Positions 26,255 through 35,393 of a stretch of 64,000 nt of DNA are shown piece by piece. The translations under genes and the position numbers were made by a program. Origin of the DNA: Sphingomonadaceae bacterium (GTDB taxonomy: Bacteria > Pseudomonadota > Alphaproteobacteria > Sphingomonadales > Sphingomonadaceae). The notes under the pieces were generated by a model. That model made no database searches. It saw only the letters and a list, made by a program, of their open reading frames with translations, and was not told the DNA's origin. How positions within the stretch are numbered: the first letter of the stretch is position 1; each line of letters opens with the position of its first letter. The stretch spans positions 1 to 64,000 of the forward strand of contig CANJQJ010000004.1 in assembly GCA_947476425.1 (NCBI GenBank), in the 5' to 3' direction.

Positions 26255-26328
26255 GCCGGGCTAAACCGCGCACGACACGGATTGGTTGCATCGCCATGCG
26301 CAACATTGCCGCGCAGGCGCGGGGGAAA

Positions 26329-26898
26329 TCAGCGCGTCGCGCCCGGTTGCCACAATATGTCGCCGGTGCCGCCGCCGTTCAGCACCCGGCAAAGCACGAA
26401 CAAATGGTCCGACAAGCGATTGATATACGCCAGCGCATGCGGGTTGATCGTAACGTCATCCGCCGCCCCGACCATCGCCCGTTCGGCACGCCGCACGATC
26501 GCGCGGGCGAGATGAAGCGCGGCAGCGCCCGGATCGCCGCCGGGTAGAATGAAGCTCGCAAGCGGGCTCAGCGCCGCGTTCATCACATCGATCTCGGTCT
26601 CGAGCCGGATGACCTGCGCCGATATGATCCGCAACGCCCCGGCGATCGGGGCAAAGTCGACGATCGGCGTCGCGATGTCGGCGCCGAGATCGAACATCTC
26701 GTTCTGGATTCGCCCGAGCATCGCCTGGGCGTCGGCATCCCCGATCAGCGTCCGCGCCACGCCGATCGCGCTGTTGGCCTCGTCGACATCGCCGATCGCC
26801 GCCATCCGCGCCGCCGACTTTGACAGTCGCGAACCATCGACAAGTCCGGTCTCGCCGCCATCGCCGGTGCGGGTGTAGATCTTGTTGAGCTTGACCAT
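26329..26898 (-). CDS. PduO-type ATP:cob(I)alamin adenosyltransferase
   Basis: The product makes adenosylcobalamin from reduced cobalamin and ATP. The 189-residue protein begins VKLNKIYTRTGDGGETGL, the PduO ATP-binding signature, and has RRAERAMV and a late LFVLCRVLN segment typical of the family. The ATG at 26898 starts the conserved domain. It follows the HIG1 gene by two bases. Confidence 0.92.
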   Translation of the reverse strand: MVKLNKIYTRTGDGGETGLVDGSRLSKSAARMAAIGDVDEANSAIGVARTLIGDADAQAMLGRIQNEMFDLGADIATPIVDFAPIAGALRIISAQVIRLETEIDVMNAALSPLASFILPGGDPGAAALHLARAIVRRAERAMVGAADDVTINPHALAYINRLSDHLFVLCRVLNGGGTGDILWQPGATR

Positions 26899-26900
26899 CT

Positions 26901-27125
26901 CTAGTGGCGCGCGAGCAGAAGCAGCAGCACGATGATCACGATCGCGATCGCCTGGAAGAAGATCCTGTGGCGCATCATCCTGTTCTGGCGCTCGCCCGAA
27001 AGATTGGGGCCATTGCCCGCCACATCCTCCGTACCGGAGCGGAGGAACTCGATGATTCCCCGGAGCAGCGCAACCAGGGTCGCAAGCATCGCGAGGATGA
27101 GGAGGACGGCGAGGAAAGTCTTCAT
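26901..27125 (-). CDS. HIG1-domain / twin-transmembrane small protein
   Basis: The 74-residue protein has two hydrophobic helices separated by a polar stretch with NRMMRHRIFFQA, which matches the HIG1 (hypoxia-induced) domain. Alphaproteobacterial and mitochondrial relatives bind respiratory complexes. It is directly upstream of the adenosyltransferase gene and probably co-transcribed. The function here is inferred only. Confidence 0.75.
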   Translation of the reverse strand: MKTFLAVLLILAMLATLVALLRGIIEFLRSGTEDVAGNGPNLSGERQNRMMRHRIFFQAIAIVIIVLLLLLARH

Positions 27126-27177
27126 GAGCTCCGTCTAGACATTTTGACGCCCCTGCGAAAGCGCGACATTTCAATCG

Positions 27178-28068
27178 TTATCCCGAAAAAAGCGTCGGTA
27201 TCAAAATGCCGGGATCGACAATGGCACGACGCAGCGACGCGACCAGCCCCACCGGATCCTCACCCCGTTCCCGCAACGCCGCCAGCGTCGGCGCATTGTC
27301 GCGCTTGGCGAGGCGTCGGCCCTCGGCGTCGGCGAGCAATCGATGGTGATGATAGCGCGGCACGGGCAGGTCGAGCAGCGCCTGGAGCAGACGATGCACA
27401 TGCGTGGCGGCAAACAGATCCTCGCCGCGCACGATATCGCTGATGCCCTGCGCGGCATCGTCGACCACCACCGCGAGGTGATAGGCAAAGGGCGCATCCT
27501 TCCGCGCGAGCACGACATCGCCATGCGACAGCGGGTCGGCCGCCACCGTCCCGGCGCGATCGTCATGCCAGGACAGCGGCCCGGCCAGCGCCGCCGCGCG
27601 GGCGATGTCGATCCGCCAGCAATGCGCTTCGCCGGCGAGCCGGTGGCGCTGGTCGATGCCCCGGCACGTGCCGGGATAGATCGCACCACCGCCGCCATGC
27701 GGTGCGGTCGCGCTCGCGGCAATGTCCCTTCGCGTACAAAAGCACGGGTAGATCAGCCCCATCGCGCGCAGCCGCTCGAGCGCCGCAGCGTAAAGTTCGA
27801 GCCGTTCCGACTGGCGTACCACCGGCCCGTCCCAATCGAGCCCGAGCCAGCGCAGATCCTCCAAAATGGCGTCGACATGCTCCTCGCGGCAACGGCTCGT
27901 ATCGATATCCTCGATGCGAAGCTGGAAGCTTCCGCCCCCCGCACGGGCGAAATCATGCGCCATCATCGCCGAGAAAGCGTGGCCGATATGCAGCCTTCCG
28001 GTCGGGCTCGGCGCGAAGCGTGTTGCAACTATCGTCACGGCTGCACTTGACGGCGAGTCATCAGCCAT
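27178..28068 (-). CDS. gluQ: Glutamyl-Q tRNA(Asp) synthetase
   Basis: This truncated GluRS paralogue attaches glutamate to queuosine in tRNA-Asp. The 296-residue protein lacks an anticodon-binding domain, as expected. It has the class I HIGH motif in PTGRLHIGHAF, a CFCTRRD and later TC zinc-site pattern, and LAKRD in the KMSKS position. It is divergent from the HNH gene across about 140 bp that contain no other visible feature. Confidence 0.92.
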   Translation of the reverse strand: MADDSPSSAAVTIVATRFAPSPTGRLHIGHAFSAMMAHDFARAGGGSFQLRIEDIDTSRCREEHVDAILEDLRWLGLDWDGPVVRQSERLELYAAALERLRAMGLIYPCFCTRRDIAASATAPHGGGGAIYPGTCRGIDQRHRLAGEAHCWRIDIARAAALAGPLSWHDDRAGTVAADPLSHGDVVLARKDAPFAYHLAVVVDDAAQGISDIVRGEDLFAATHVHRLLQALLDLPVPRYHHHRLLADAEGRRLAKRDNAPTLAALRERGEDPVGLVASLRRAIVDPGILIPTLFSG

Positions 28069-28211
28069 GCTGTCATGACCATGTCACGCTTCTTGTGGAT
28101 GAAGCGTGGGCAACGGAGACGAGGGGCTGGTCTGCTTCCCGTTCCGAGTGCGACGGATCGAGTGGACGACCGACCCTGCGGCCTCCGGCATGCGGGAGGC
28201 AAGGTTCGCTC

Positions 28212-28778
28212 ATGTTTCACCCCGAGATTATTCGACATCCCGATAGCTGTCCCGCGCTCGTGCTCAACGCCGATTACACGCCGCTGAGCTATTATCCGTT
28301 GAGCCTCTGGCCCTGGCAGACCGCGATCAAGGCGGTTTTCCTCGATCGCGTCGATATCATCGATCATTATGATCGCGAAATCCACAGCCCGAGCCAGACG
28401 ATGAAGCTGCCCTCGGTGATCGCACTGAAGCAATATGTCCGGCCCTCGGCGCATCCCGCCTTCACCCGGTTCAATCTTTTCCTGCGCGATCGTTTCCACT
28501 GCCAATATTGCGGCGATCCGCGCGGCCTGACCTTCGATCATGTCATCCCACGCGCGCAGGGCGGGCGGACGACGTGGGAAAATGTCGTCACCGCCTGCGC
28601 GCCGTGCAACCTCAAGAAGGGCGGCCGAACGCCAAAACAGGCAAGCATGCGCCTGCCTTATCCGGCCGCGCGACCGACGACCTGGCAGTTGCAGGAAAAT
28701 GGCCGGCGCTTTCCGCCCAACTATCTCCACCAGAGCTGGCGGGACTGGCTCTACTGGGATGTCCCGCTGGAAGCCTAG
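28212..28778 (+). CDS. HNH endonuclease family protein
   Basis: The 188-residue protein has a C-terminal HNH domain: zinc Cys97 and Cys100, DH at 109-110, Asn124, and zinc Cys129 and Cys132. The N-terminal half (LVLNADYTPLSYYPLS) matches the widespread single-copy HNH proteins whose cellular role is unknown. The frame is open far upstream, but the ATG at 28212 begins the conserved part. There is no toxin-immunity or restriction partner nearby. Confidence 0.87.
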   Translation: MFHPEIIRHPDSCPALVLNADYTPLSYYPLSLWPWQTAIKAVFLDRVDIIDHYDREIHSPSQTMKLPSVIALKQYVRPSAHPAFTRFNLFLRDRFHCQYCGDPRGLTFDHVIPRAQGGRTTWENVVTACAPCNLKKGGRTPKQASMRLPYPAARPTTWQLQENGRRFPPNYLHQSWRDWLYWDVPLEA

Positions 28779-28827
28779 CAGCGCTATCCGCTTGGCAAGC
28801 GCCGGACTTCGCGCGACAAGGCGCCCC

Positions 28828-29589
28828 ATGCACAGCCTGCCCCTCTTCGTTCGCCTTGCCGACCGACCGGTAATCCTGCTCGGGGTGGGCGAGGCGGCCG
28901 ATGCCAAGCGGCGCCTGCTCGAACGCGCCGGCGCGCGCATCGTCGGCGCCGATGCCGATGCGCAACTCGCCTTCGTCGCGATCGAGGACGACGGCGAAGC
29001 ACTCACCGCAATCGCGGCGCTCAAGGCGCGTGGCATTCTCGTCAACGCGACCGATCGCCCGGCGCATTGCGATTTCACCTTGCCTGCAATCGTCGATCGC
29101 GATCCGGTGCTGGTCGCGATCGGGACCGGCGGGGCTTCGGCCGGCCTCGCCAAAGCGCTGCGGATCGCGCTCGAAGGCCTGTTACCGCCGACGCTCGGCC
29201 AGCTCGCCACCACGCTTTCAACCGCGCGCGATCGCATCCGCTCGCGCTGGCCCGATCCCCGCGAACGCCGCCTCGCGCTCGATGCCGCGCTCGCTGGCGG
29301 CGGCGCGCTCGACCCATTGGCTGGCGTCGGAACCGTGGAAAGCTGGCTTGCGCACGGCAGCGAAGGCGAAGGCGGGCTGATCGCAATCACCCTCCGCTCC
29401 GACGATCCGGATGATCTCACGGTACGCGAGGCGCGCCTGCTCGGCAGGGCGGATCGAATCGTCCATCGCCCCGACGTACCGTCGTCGATCCTCGATCGCG
29501 CCCGCGCAGATGCCGTTCGCATTCCGGGCGAAGCACCCCCGGCCGTCCCAGGTGCAGGGCTCACCCTCTGGATTGAAAGACAAGCATGA
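28828..29589 (+). CDS. Siroheme synthase N-terminal domain protein (precorrin-2 dehydrogenase/ferrochelatase-like)
   Basis: The 253-residue protein resembles the CysG N-terminal/Met8 module that oxidises precorrin-2 and inserts iron. Visible parts are VILLGVGEAADAKRRLLE (dinucleotide fold with a relaxed glycine pattern), VNATDRP and VAIGTGGASAGLAK. It lacks the C-terminal CobA uroporphyrinogen methyltransferase domain. The region beyond residue 150 is less recognisable. It overlaps the ZntB gene by ATGA. Confidence 0.8.
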   Translation: MHSLPLFVRLADRPVILLGVGEAADAKRRLLERAGARIVGADADAQLAFVAIEDDGEALTAIAALKARGILVNATDRPAHCDFTLPAIVDRDPVLVAIGTGGASAGLAKALRIALEGLLPPTLGQLATTLSTARDRIRSRWPDPRERRLALDAALAGGGALDPLAGVGTVESWLAHGSEGEGGLIAITLRSDDPDDLTVREARLLGRADRIVHRPDVPSSILDRARADAVRIPGEAPPAVPGAGLTLWIERQA

Positions 29590-30512
29590 CCTGGCACTGG
29601 CAGCTGGCGCATCGCGACGCGTCCAGCGAAACCGACGCATTCACCTGGCATCATCTCGATGTCAGCGCACCCGAGGCACGCGATTGGCTCGCGGCGGAGA
29701 GCGGCATTCCGCCCTCGGCCATCCGCGCGCTTATCGCAACCGAAACTCGACCGCGCACCGAAAGCTTCGACAGCGGCGCGCTGATCAACCTGCGCGGGCT
29801 CGGCACCGATCCCGATACCGATCTCGATCCGCTCGTCTCGATCCGGCTCTGGGCGACCTCCGGCATGGTGATCTCGGCGAGCTATCGCGAACTCGACGGT
29901 CTCGATGCGTTGCGCGAGGACATGACCTCCGGCACGCTGCATGATCCGGGCGATCTCGTTTCGGCGCTCGCGATGCATATTACCGAACGCCTCGATCCGC
30001 ACATCGGCGCGCTCGGCGATACGATCGACGAATGCGAGGAGGATTTGCGCGTCGATCAGGCCTTCGCGCTGCGACGGACGATCGGCCGGACGCGCTCGAC
30101 CGCGATAGTCTATCGGCGGTTCGTTTCTCCGCAGCGGCAGGCACTCGAAGGCCTCGCCGCGCTCGAATGCTCCTGGCTTGAGGATGCGGACCGGCTCCAT
30201 CTGCGCGATGCCGCCGATCGTTTCGCGCGCATGGCCGAAGAGCTGGAGGCGATCCGCGAGCGCGCGGCATTGCTCCACGAACAGCTCACCGATCTTCGTG
30301 CCGAGTTGATCGACACGCGCACGCTCGTGCTGTCGGTGGTCGCGCTTGTCTTCCTGCCGCTGACCTTCCTGTCCGGGCTGCTCGGCATGAATGTCGACGG
30401 GATACCCTATGCGCACGAACCCTGGGCGTTCTGGGGCGTGATCGCGATCTGCGTGGTGATCGCAGCCGGGGTCGGCGTCTATTTCGTACGGGCGCGCTGG
30501 TTCACCGGGTGA
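29586..30512 (+). CDS. zntB: CorA/ZntB-like divalent metal transporter
   Basis: This inner-membrane metal channel or transporter has 308 residues. A long soluble N-terminal domain leads to two C-terminal helices, with the GMN signature (LLGMNVDG) at the first and GIPYAHEPWAFW in the loop, which is the ZntB-type ending. ZntB moves zinc, often inward with protons. Direction and metal are not fixed by sequence. Confidence 0.88.
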   Translation: MTWHWQLAHRDASSETDAFTWHHLDVSAPEARDWLAAESGIPPSAIRALIATETRPRTESFDSGALINLRGLGTDPDTDLDPLVSIRLWATSGMVISASYRELDGLDALREDMTSGTLHDPGDLVSALAMHITERLDPHIGALGDTIDECEEDLRVDQAFALRRTIGRTRSTAIVYRRFVSPQRQALEGLAALECSWLEDADRLHLRDAADRFARMAEELEAIRERAALLHEQLTDLRAELIDTRTLVLSVVALVFLPLTFLSGLLGMNVDGIPYAHEPWAFWGVIAICVVIAAGVGVYFVRARWFTG

Positions 30513-30572
30513 AGCCAGCCGGTCACGCGTGCATGCTTTCATTCCGTCCCCTCCATCGCTACATCGCGAACC

Positions 30573-31367
30573 ATGGCTACCCGTCTCAAGATCGCATCCT
30601 GGAATATCAATTCGGTTCGCGCGCGCATCGATCTCGTCGAACGCTTCCTCACCGAGGAATCGCCCGACATATTGTGCCTGCAGGAAACCAAGGTCGCCGA
30701 TCCGACTTTCCCGGGCGGGCTGTTCCACAAGCTCGGCTACACGCACCAGCTGCTCAACGGTCAGCGAATGCATCATGGCGTCGCCGTCCTCAGCCGCATT
30801 CCGATCCATGCCGACGATCGCCACGATTGGCAGGATAATGGCGAGGCGCGCCATATCGGCGTCCAGCTCGATTGCGGCATCCGGCTCGAAAACGTCTATA
30901 TTCCCGCCGGCGGGGATGTTCCCGATGCGGCGGTCAATCCCAAGTTCGGCCAGAAGCTCGCCTTCATCGAGCGAATGACCCGCTGGTCCGAAAAGCTTCG
31001 CCAGCCGACGATCCTCGTCGGGGATTTCAACGTCGCCCCGCTCGAATCCGATGTCTGGAGCCACAAGCAGCTTCGCGATGTCGTCAGCCACACCGAAATC
31101 GAGATCGAGCAGCTCGCCGCGCTGCAGGCCTCGCACGACTGGGTCGATCTCGGCCGCCAGTTCGTCCCGGCGCCCGAGCGGCTCTACACCTGGTGGAGCT
31201 ACCGGGCGCTCGATTGGGCAGCCTCGGATCGCGGCCGCCGCCTCGATCATATGTGGGCCAGCCCCGATGTCGCCAAACTTGCGGTTGCGCACAAGGTCCA
31301 TGAGTCCTGCCGGAGCTGGCTGAAACCTTCCGATCACGTTCCGCTCATCACCGAATTCGACGTCTGA
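30573..31367 (+). CDS. xth: Exodeoxyribonuclease III / AP endonuclease
   Basis: This base-excision repair nuclease has 264 residues. Catalytic landmarks are Asn11 in [10 protein letters not shown], Glu38 in LQETK, the VGDFN motif and the late SDHVPL with the active His. It ends in TGATG, sharing one base with the ribA start, so both are co-translated. Confidence 0.94.
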   Translation: MATRLKIASWNINSVRARIDLVERFLTEESPDILCLQETKVADPTFPGGLFHKLGYTHQLLNGQRMHHGVAVLSRIPIHADDRHDWQDNGEARHIGVQLDCGIRLENVYIPAGGDVPDAAVNPKFGQKLAFIERMTRWSEKLRQPTILVGDFNVAPLESDVWSHKQLRDVVSHTEIEIEQLAALQASHDWVDLGRQFVPAPERLYTWWSYRALDWAASDRGRRLDHMWASPDVAKLAVAHKVHESCRSWLKPSDHVPLITEFDV

Positions 31368-32443
31368 TGCCGGAGGCCCGCGCTGTTGCCCTCGCCATAG
31401 ACGCGCTTCGGCGCGGCTGGCCGGTGCGCATCGCCGGTGCCGACGGTGCGCTCGACCTGCTCGCGATCGAAACCGCCGACGACGCCCGCCTCGCCGCCTT
31501 CGATCCCGATCGCCGCGCCGCAATCCTGCTCTCGGGTGGCCGCGCCGCCACGCTCAAGCTTGCCAACCAGGCCGATGCCGCCGCACCCGATCGCCCGGTG
31601 CTCGTCGATCGCGCGCCCTGGCTCGATCTCCCCGCAGCGCATGCGCTCGCCGATCCTGCGCTCGATCTGCTCACCCCGCTCAAGGGCCCGTTCCGCGCCG
31701 CGCATTTCGATTCGCTCGACGCCGCCGCCGCCGCACTCGAACTCGCCCGTCTCGCCGGTCTGCTTCCTGCATATTTCGTGCTCCCCGAGGTTCGCCCCCG
31801 CGCCGCCGCAAAGGAAAATACGGTTACGGCCGCCGCGATCCGCGCCTATGAATCCCCCGTCCGCCTCGTCATCGCAGCGCGTGCCCGCCTCCCCGTCGCG
31901 GCCGCCGAAAAGGCCGAGATCGTTGCCTTCCGCAATGCCGACGACGCCGCCGAGCATGTCGCGCTCGTCATCGGCACCCCGGATGGCAAGCCGCCGCTTG
32001 TCCGCCTCCACAGCGAATGCCTCACTGGCGACGTGCTCGGCTCGCTCAAATGTGATTGCGGACCGCAGCTCCACGCCGCGCTCCACGAAATCGCCGAAGC
32101 GCGCTGGGGCATCCTCCTCTACCTTCGCCAGGAGGGTCGCGGCATCGGCCTCATCAACAAATTGCGCGCTTATGCCCTCCAGGATCAGGGCTTCGACACC
32201 GTCGATGCCAATGTCCGCCTCGGCTTCGCGATCGATGCGCGCGATTTCGGCGTTGCGGCGCGAATGCTGAGCCTGCTCGGGCAGGATGAGGTCCGCCTTC
32301 TCACCAACAATCCAGCAAAGGTCGCCGGTCTCGAGGCCGCCGGCATCCGCGTCGTCGAACGAGTCCCCCATCAATTGCCCTCCAATCCCCACAACGAGGC
32401 CTATCTGGCCACCAAGCGCGATCGGACCGGCCACCAGCTATGA
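31367..32443 (+). CDS. ribA: GTP cyclohydrolase II with degenerate RibB-like N-terminal region
   Basis: The product opens GTP in the first riboflavin step. The C-terminal half is a typical RibA domain with zinc Cys218, Cys229 and Cys231 and the RQEGRGIGL motif. The first 170 residues correspond in position to a DHBP synthase (RibB) domain but lack its acidic catalytic motif, so RibB activity is unlikely. The 358-residue protein therefore looks like a former RibBA fusion. Confidence 0.88.
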   Translation: MPEARAVALAIDALRRGWPVRIAGADGALDLLAIETADDARLAAFDPDRRAAILLSGGRAATLKLANQADAAAPDRPVLVDRAPWLDLPAAHALADPALDLLTPLKGPFRAAHFDSLDAAAAALELARLAGLLPAYFVLPEVRPRAAAKENTVTAAAIRAYESPVRLVIAARARLPVAAAEKAEIVAFRNADDAAEHVALVIGTPDGKPPLVRLHSECLTGDVLGSLKCDCGPQLHAALHEIAEARWGILLYLRQEGRGIGLINKLRAYALQDQGFDTVDANVRLGFAIDARDFGVAARMLSLLGQDEVRLLTNNPAKVAGLEAAGIRVVERVPHQLPSNPHNEAYLATKRDRTGHQL

Positions 32444-32940
32444 GCGACATCCACGTCGATGCCGCCCGCGCCATCCTCGTCCATGACGGCCATGAAATCC
32501 CCTGCCTGCTAGGGCGCTCCGGCACCATCACCGCCGCCGCCAAGCGCGAAGGCGACGGCGCCACCCCGCTCGGCCGCTGGCCGCTTCGCACCGTCCTGCT
32601 TCGCCCGGACCGGGTTTCCCTGACGCCCGCCCTGCCGTGGCGCTTCCTCCGTCCCGACGACGGCTGGTCCGACGATCCGGCCGATCCCGCCTACAACCGC
32701 CCGGTCCGCCACCCGCATCGCTTCTCGGCCGAACGTCTCTGGCGCGACGACCATGCCTATGACGCGATCATCGTCCTCGCGCACAACGACACGCCCCCAG
32801 TCCCCGGCGCTGGCAGCGCGATCTTCCTCCATTGCATCGGAACCGCCCCCCACACCGAAGGCTGCATCGCCATCCCCCGCGACGCGATGCTTGGGCTCCT
32901 GTCGAAGCTACGGCCGGGTGATGGTCTCGTGATTGATTGA
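32440..32940 (+). CDS. L,D-transpeptidase (YkuD) family protein without a signal peptide
   Basis: The 166-residue protein has the YkuD catalytic segment with His131 (FLHCIG) and Cys142 in TEGCIAI. The usual HGC is EGC here, and no signal peptide or membrane segment precedes it. Classic members cross-link peptidoglycan in the periplasm, so location and activity are uncertain. It overlaps ribA by ATGA. Confidence 0.8.
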   Translation: MSDIHVDAARAILVHDGHEIPCLLGRSGTITAAAKREGDGATPLGRWPLRTVLLRPDRVSLTPALPWRFLRPDDGWSDDPADPAYNRPVRHPHRFSAERLWRDDHAYDAIIVLAHNDTPPVPGAGSAIFLHCIGTAPHTEGCIAIPRDAMLGLLSKLRPGDGLVID

Positions 32941-32954
32941 GCCCTCCCCCTCTC

Positions 32955-33141
32955 CGCTCATCCCGACGAGGGACTGAGCGTACCCCACCCCCGCTCATCC
33001 TGAGGAGGGGCTGAGCGTACCCACCCCCGCTCATCCTGAGGAGGGGCTGAGCACTTGGCGAAGACCCGTCTCGAAGGACCGCAGCGCTCCTGTCCTTCGA
33101 GACGCCATTTCGACAAGCTCAATGGCTCCTCAGGATGAGCG
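32955..33141. repeat. Composite intergenic repeat: three tandem units plus nested inverted repeats
   Basis: Three units beginning CGCTCATCC start at 32955, 32992 and 33028 (period 36-37). The third unit's first 16 bases (33028-33043) are the reverse complement of 33126-33141. Nested inside, GTCTCGAAGGAC (33068-33079) and GTCCTTCGAGAC (33092-33103) form a perfect 12-base stem. The element occupies most of the 320-bp gap between the convergent YkuD and YggS genes, and the remainder holds nothing I recognise. It is unrelated to the 94-bp family. Confidence 0.85.
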
Positions 33142-33261
33142 GGAGGCCTTTAATCACCCTCATCTCACAGGGAAAAACCGAATCACAGTTCTGGAGCGTG
33201 CCAACCTTCTACCCCGTCAGCGTGACGCTGTCAAGGTAAAAAACGCACAGGCAGGTTTTTA

Positions 33262-33936
33262 CTAACGAGCACCGAAAAGCGCGGTTCCAACGCGAACATG
33301 CGTCGCACCGAGCATGATCGCGGTCTCATAATCGCTCGACATCCCCATGCTGAGCCCCCCAACTCCATGATCACGCGCAAACTTGGCGAGCAGCGCGAAA
33401 TAGGGCGCCGGCTCCACTTCAACCGGCGGCACGCACATCAACCCCGCGATCGGCAGTTCCGCAATCCGCGCCTCGGCAAGAAGCCTCGGCAGCGCAGCGA
33501 TCTCGCAGCCGCCTTTCTGGTCTTCGCCGCCAATATTGACCTGGATGAAGCACTCCGGCCGCCGACCCGTCTTGTCCCTCGCCTTTGCCAGCGCGCCGAC
33601 CAGCGAACTGCGGTCGATCGAATGGATCGCGTCGAACAGTTCGACCGCCTCGACCGCCTTGTTCGACTGGAGCTGCCCGACCAGATGAAGCCGGATATCG
33701 GGCGTCGCGTCCCGGAGCGCCGGCCATTTCGCCTCGGCCTCCTGGACTCGATTCTCGCCAAACACGCGCTGCCCCGCCGCGATCAGCGGCACGATCGCGG
33801 TCGCATCATGCGTCTTGGAAACCGCGATCAGCGTCACCGCCTCGGGGTCGCGCCCGGCCAGTCCTGCCGCGCGGGCGATCGAAGTGCGTACAAAAGCCAG
33901 GCGGCCTGCCGCATCCTGAAGGTCGTTCTCGTTCAT
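33262..33936 (-). CDS. YggS family PLP homeostasis protein
   Basis: The product is a PLP-binding TIM-barrel protein that controls free pyridoxal phosphate. The 224-residue protein has the PLP Lys in AVSKTH (near residue 36), FGENRVQEAE, HLVGQLQSNK and SMGMSSDY. The start at 33936 begins the family N-terminus; upstream in-frame ATGs add arginine-rich sequence. It is divergent from the ThiE-like gene with only 22 bp between starts. Confidence 0.92.
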   Translation of the reverse strand: MNENDLQDAAGRLAFVRTSIARAAGLAGRDPEAVTLIAVSKTHDATAIVPLIAAGQRVFGENRVQEAEAKWPALRDATPDIRLHLVGQLQSNKAVEAVELFDAIHSIDRSSLVGALAKARDKTGRRPECFIQVNIGGEDQKGGCEIAALPRLLAEARIAELPIAGLMCVPPVEVEPAPYFALLAKFARDHGVGGLSMGMSSDYETAIMLGATHVRVGTALFGAR

Positions 33937-33958
33937 CGCGGCTGCTATAGGTCGCGCC

Positions 33959-34459
33959 ATGCCGCGCCGCCACCCCCTCCCCAAGCTCTGGCTTCTCACC
34001 GACGAACGCCAGGGCGATGCGCTTTGGCGCGCGATTGCCCGCCTGCCGCGCGGCAGCGGGATCATCGTCCGCCACTACAGCCTGTCACGGGCCGATCGGC
34101 AGCGCCTCTTCACGCGAATCCGTGCATTGGGCCGCGCGAGGGGCCTGATCGTGATCCTCGCCGGACACAATTACCGCCACGGCGACCCACGCCTCGCATC
34201 CGCACACAATCTGTCGGAAATCCGGGCCGCCGAACGCGCCCGCGCCGACATACTGCTGCTCTCGCCGCTGTTCGCAACGCGATCCCACCCCGGTCGGCCA
34301 ACCCTCGGCACGCTGAAATTCGCCACGCTCGCCCGCGCCACCCGCTTGCCGGTGCTCGCGCTCGGCGGGGTGATGCGCCACCACGAGCCGCTGATCGCGA
34401 GAATCGGCGCTTATGGTCGTGCTGGAATCGATGATTTCGTGAAACGCCGGGTCAGCTGA
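33959..34459 (+). CDS. Short thiamine-phosphate synthase (ThiE/TenI)-like protein
   Basis: The 166-residue protein retains SPLFATRSHPG at 102-112 and ALGGV at 134-138, motifs of the ThiE barrel. It is about 40 residues shorter than typical ThiE, and the usual pyrophosphate-binding Asp region is not obvious. It may be a TenI-like or non-catalytic relative. No other thiamine gene is adjacent. Confidence 0.65.
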   Translation: MPRRHPLPKLWLLTDERQGDALWRAIARLPRGSGIIVRHYSLSRADRQRLFTRIRALGRARGLIVILAGHNYRHGDPRLASAHNLSEIRAAERARADILLLSPLFATRSHPGRPTLGTLKFATLARATRLPVLALGGVMRHHEPLIARIGAYGRAGIDDFVKRRVS

Positions 34460-34465
34460 CCGCTA

Positions 34466-35191
34466 TCAGAAGCGGAACGCGGTCCCGACATAAACCGCCT
34501 GCGAATCGAGGCGCTGGTCAGCCAGGCGGGCGATCCGGTCATGCTGCATCTTGTAGCGGATGCCGCCGGTCAGGTCGATATTCCCGGTCAGCGAGTAGCT
34601 GCCGCCCAGATCCACCGAATAGGATTCGTCGTCGATGATCGGGCTGGCACCCGTGGCGCGTTCCGCACCAAGCTGTACCCGCGTGCTCCACTTGTCGCCG
34701 GCGAAGCTCAGGCCGACATCGGCGCCTTCGCGGCTGAGCGGAAGCAGCCCGGTTTCGACTCGAACGACGTCGCCGGTGATCGCGAAGCGACGCCAGCCAA
34801 GCGCAACGCCCAGGTTATACGCGGTCGGTGTGATCGCGGCAGGTGTCGTCGAGATTTGCGTCAGCCGCTCGACTTGCGCCGCAGTCGTCGCGCGAGCGCG
34901 GATCGCCACGGTCACGCCACGGCGCTTGCCGGGGCTCGTCGAAGGCGTAAAACGAAAACCGCTGTCAGCCTGGCCGGCGCGACCAAGGCCAAGTCCATGG
35001 CGCGGATCGGCTGCAGCCGGGGTGAACGAGCCGATGCTGTCGGCCATGCGAAACGATGGCGCAGCCGGCGCGGTGCGAACCGAGAATTTGGGAGACATCG
35101 CCGAAACTGGCGCCGAAACCGGTACGCAAGCGAGCGCAAGGGCAGCAAACGCTACCCCCGACACCAGCAAAGCTCCCCGATTCGAAACCAT
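34466..35191 (-). CDS. Predicted outer-membrane beta-barrel protein, unrecognised family
   Basis: The 241-residue protein has an N-terminal signal peptide with hydrophobic core VSGVAFAALALACV and alternating hydrophobic and polar strands in the second half. It ends in RF, and a C-terminal Phe is the usual outer-membrane insertion signal. A proline- and serine-rich region follows the signal. I do not recognise the family. A 200-bp promoter region separates it from the divergent SDR cluster. Confidence 0.65.
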   Translation of the reverse strand: MVSNRGALLVSGVAFAALALACVPVSAPVSAMSPKFSVRTAPAAPSFRMADSIGSFTPAAADPRHGLGLGRAGQADSGFRFTPSTSPGKRRGVTVAIRARATTAAQVERLTQISTTPAAITPTAYNLGVALGWRRFAITGDVVRVETGLLPLSREGADVGLSFAGDKWSTRVQLGAERATGASPIIDDESYSVDLGGSYSLTGNIDLTGGIRYKMQHDRIARLADQRLDSQAVYVGTAFRF

Positions 35192-35393
35192 CTTAATTTC
35201 CCCCTTGCTTCAGCGATTATCAGATCCCGCAGAAGCGCACCATTGGCCCTTGCACATTTCGTGAGTCTGTTGCTCCTTTTCAACAGGTGACCGCCAGCGA
35301 TCGATCCAAGCGCTCCCAAAATCACTCGCCGCCGGAAAAAATCGCGATTATGCGTCTTCTCTGCAACATACAAAAAGACAGGTGGCGAGGAAT

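Noticed and set aside
28212-28778. HNH gene as part of a restriction or toxin system
   Set aside because: It matches a common stand-alone HNH family and has no methyltransferase, immunity or secretion partner nearby.
28035-31523. A minus-strand open frame of 1,162 codons
   Set aside because: It runs antisense to five recognised genes (HNH, siroheme domain, ZntB, XthA and the start of ribA). High G+C leaves few stops on the opposite strand, and the peptide has no family features.
32955-33065. CRISPR-like array
   Set aside because: The units are contiguous, imperfect and only three, with no variable spacers and no cas gene in the window.
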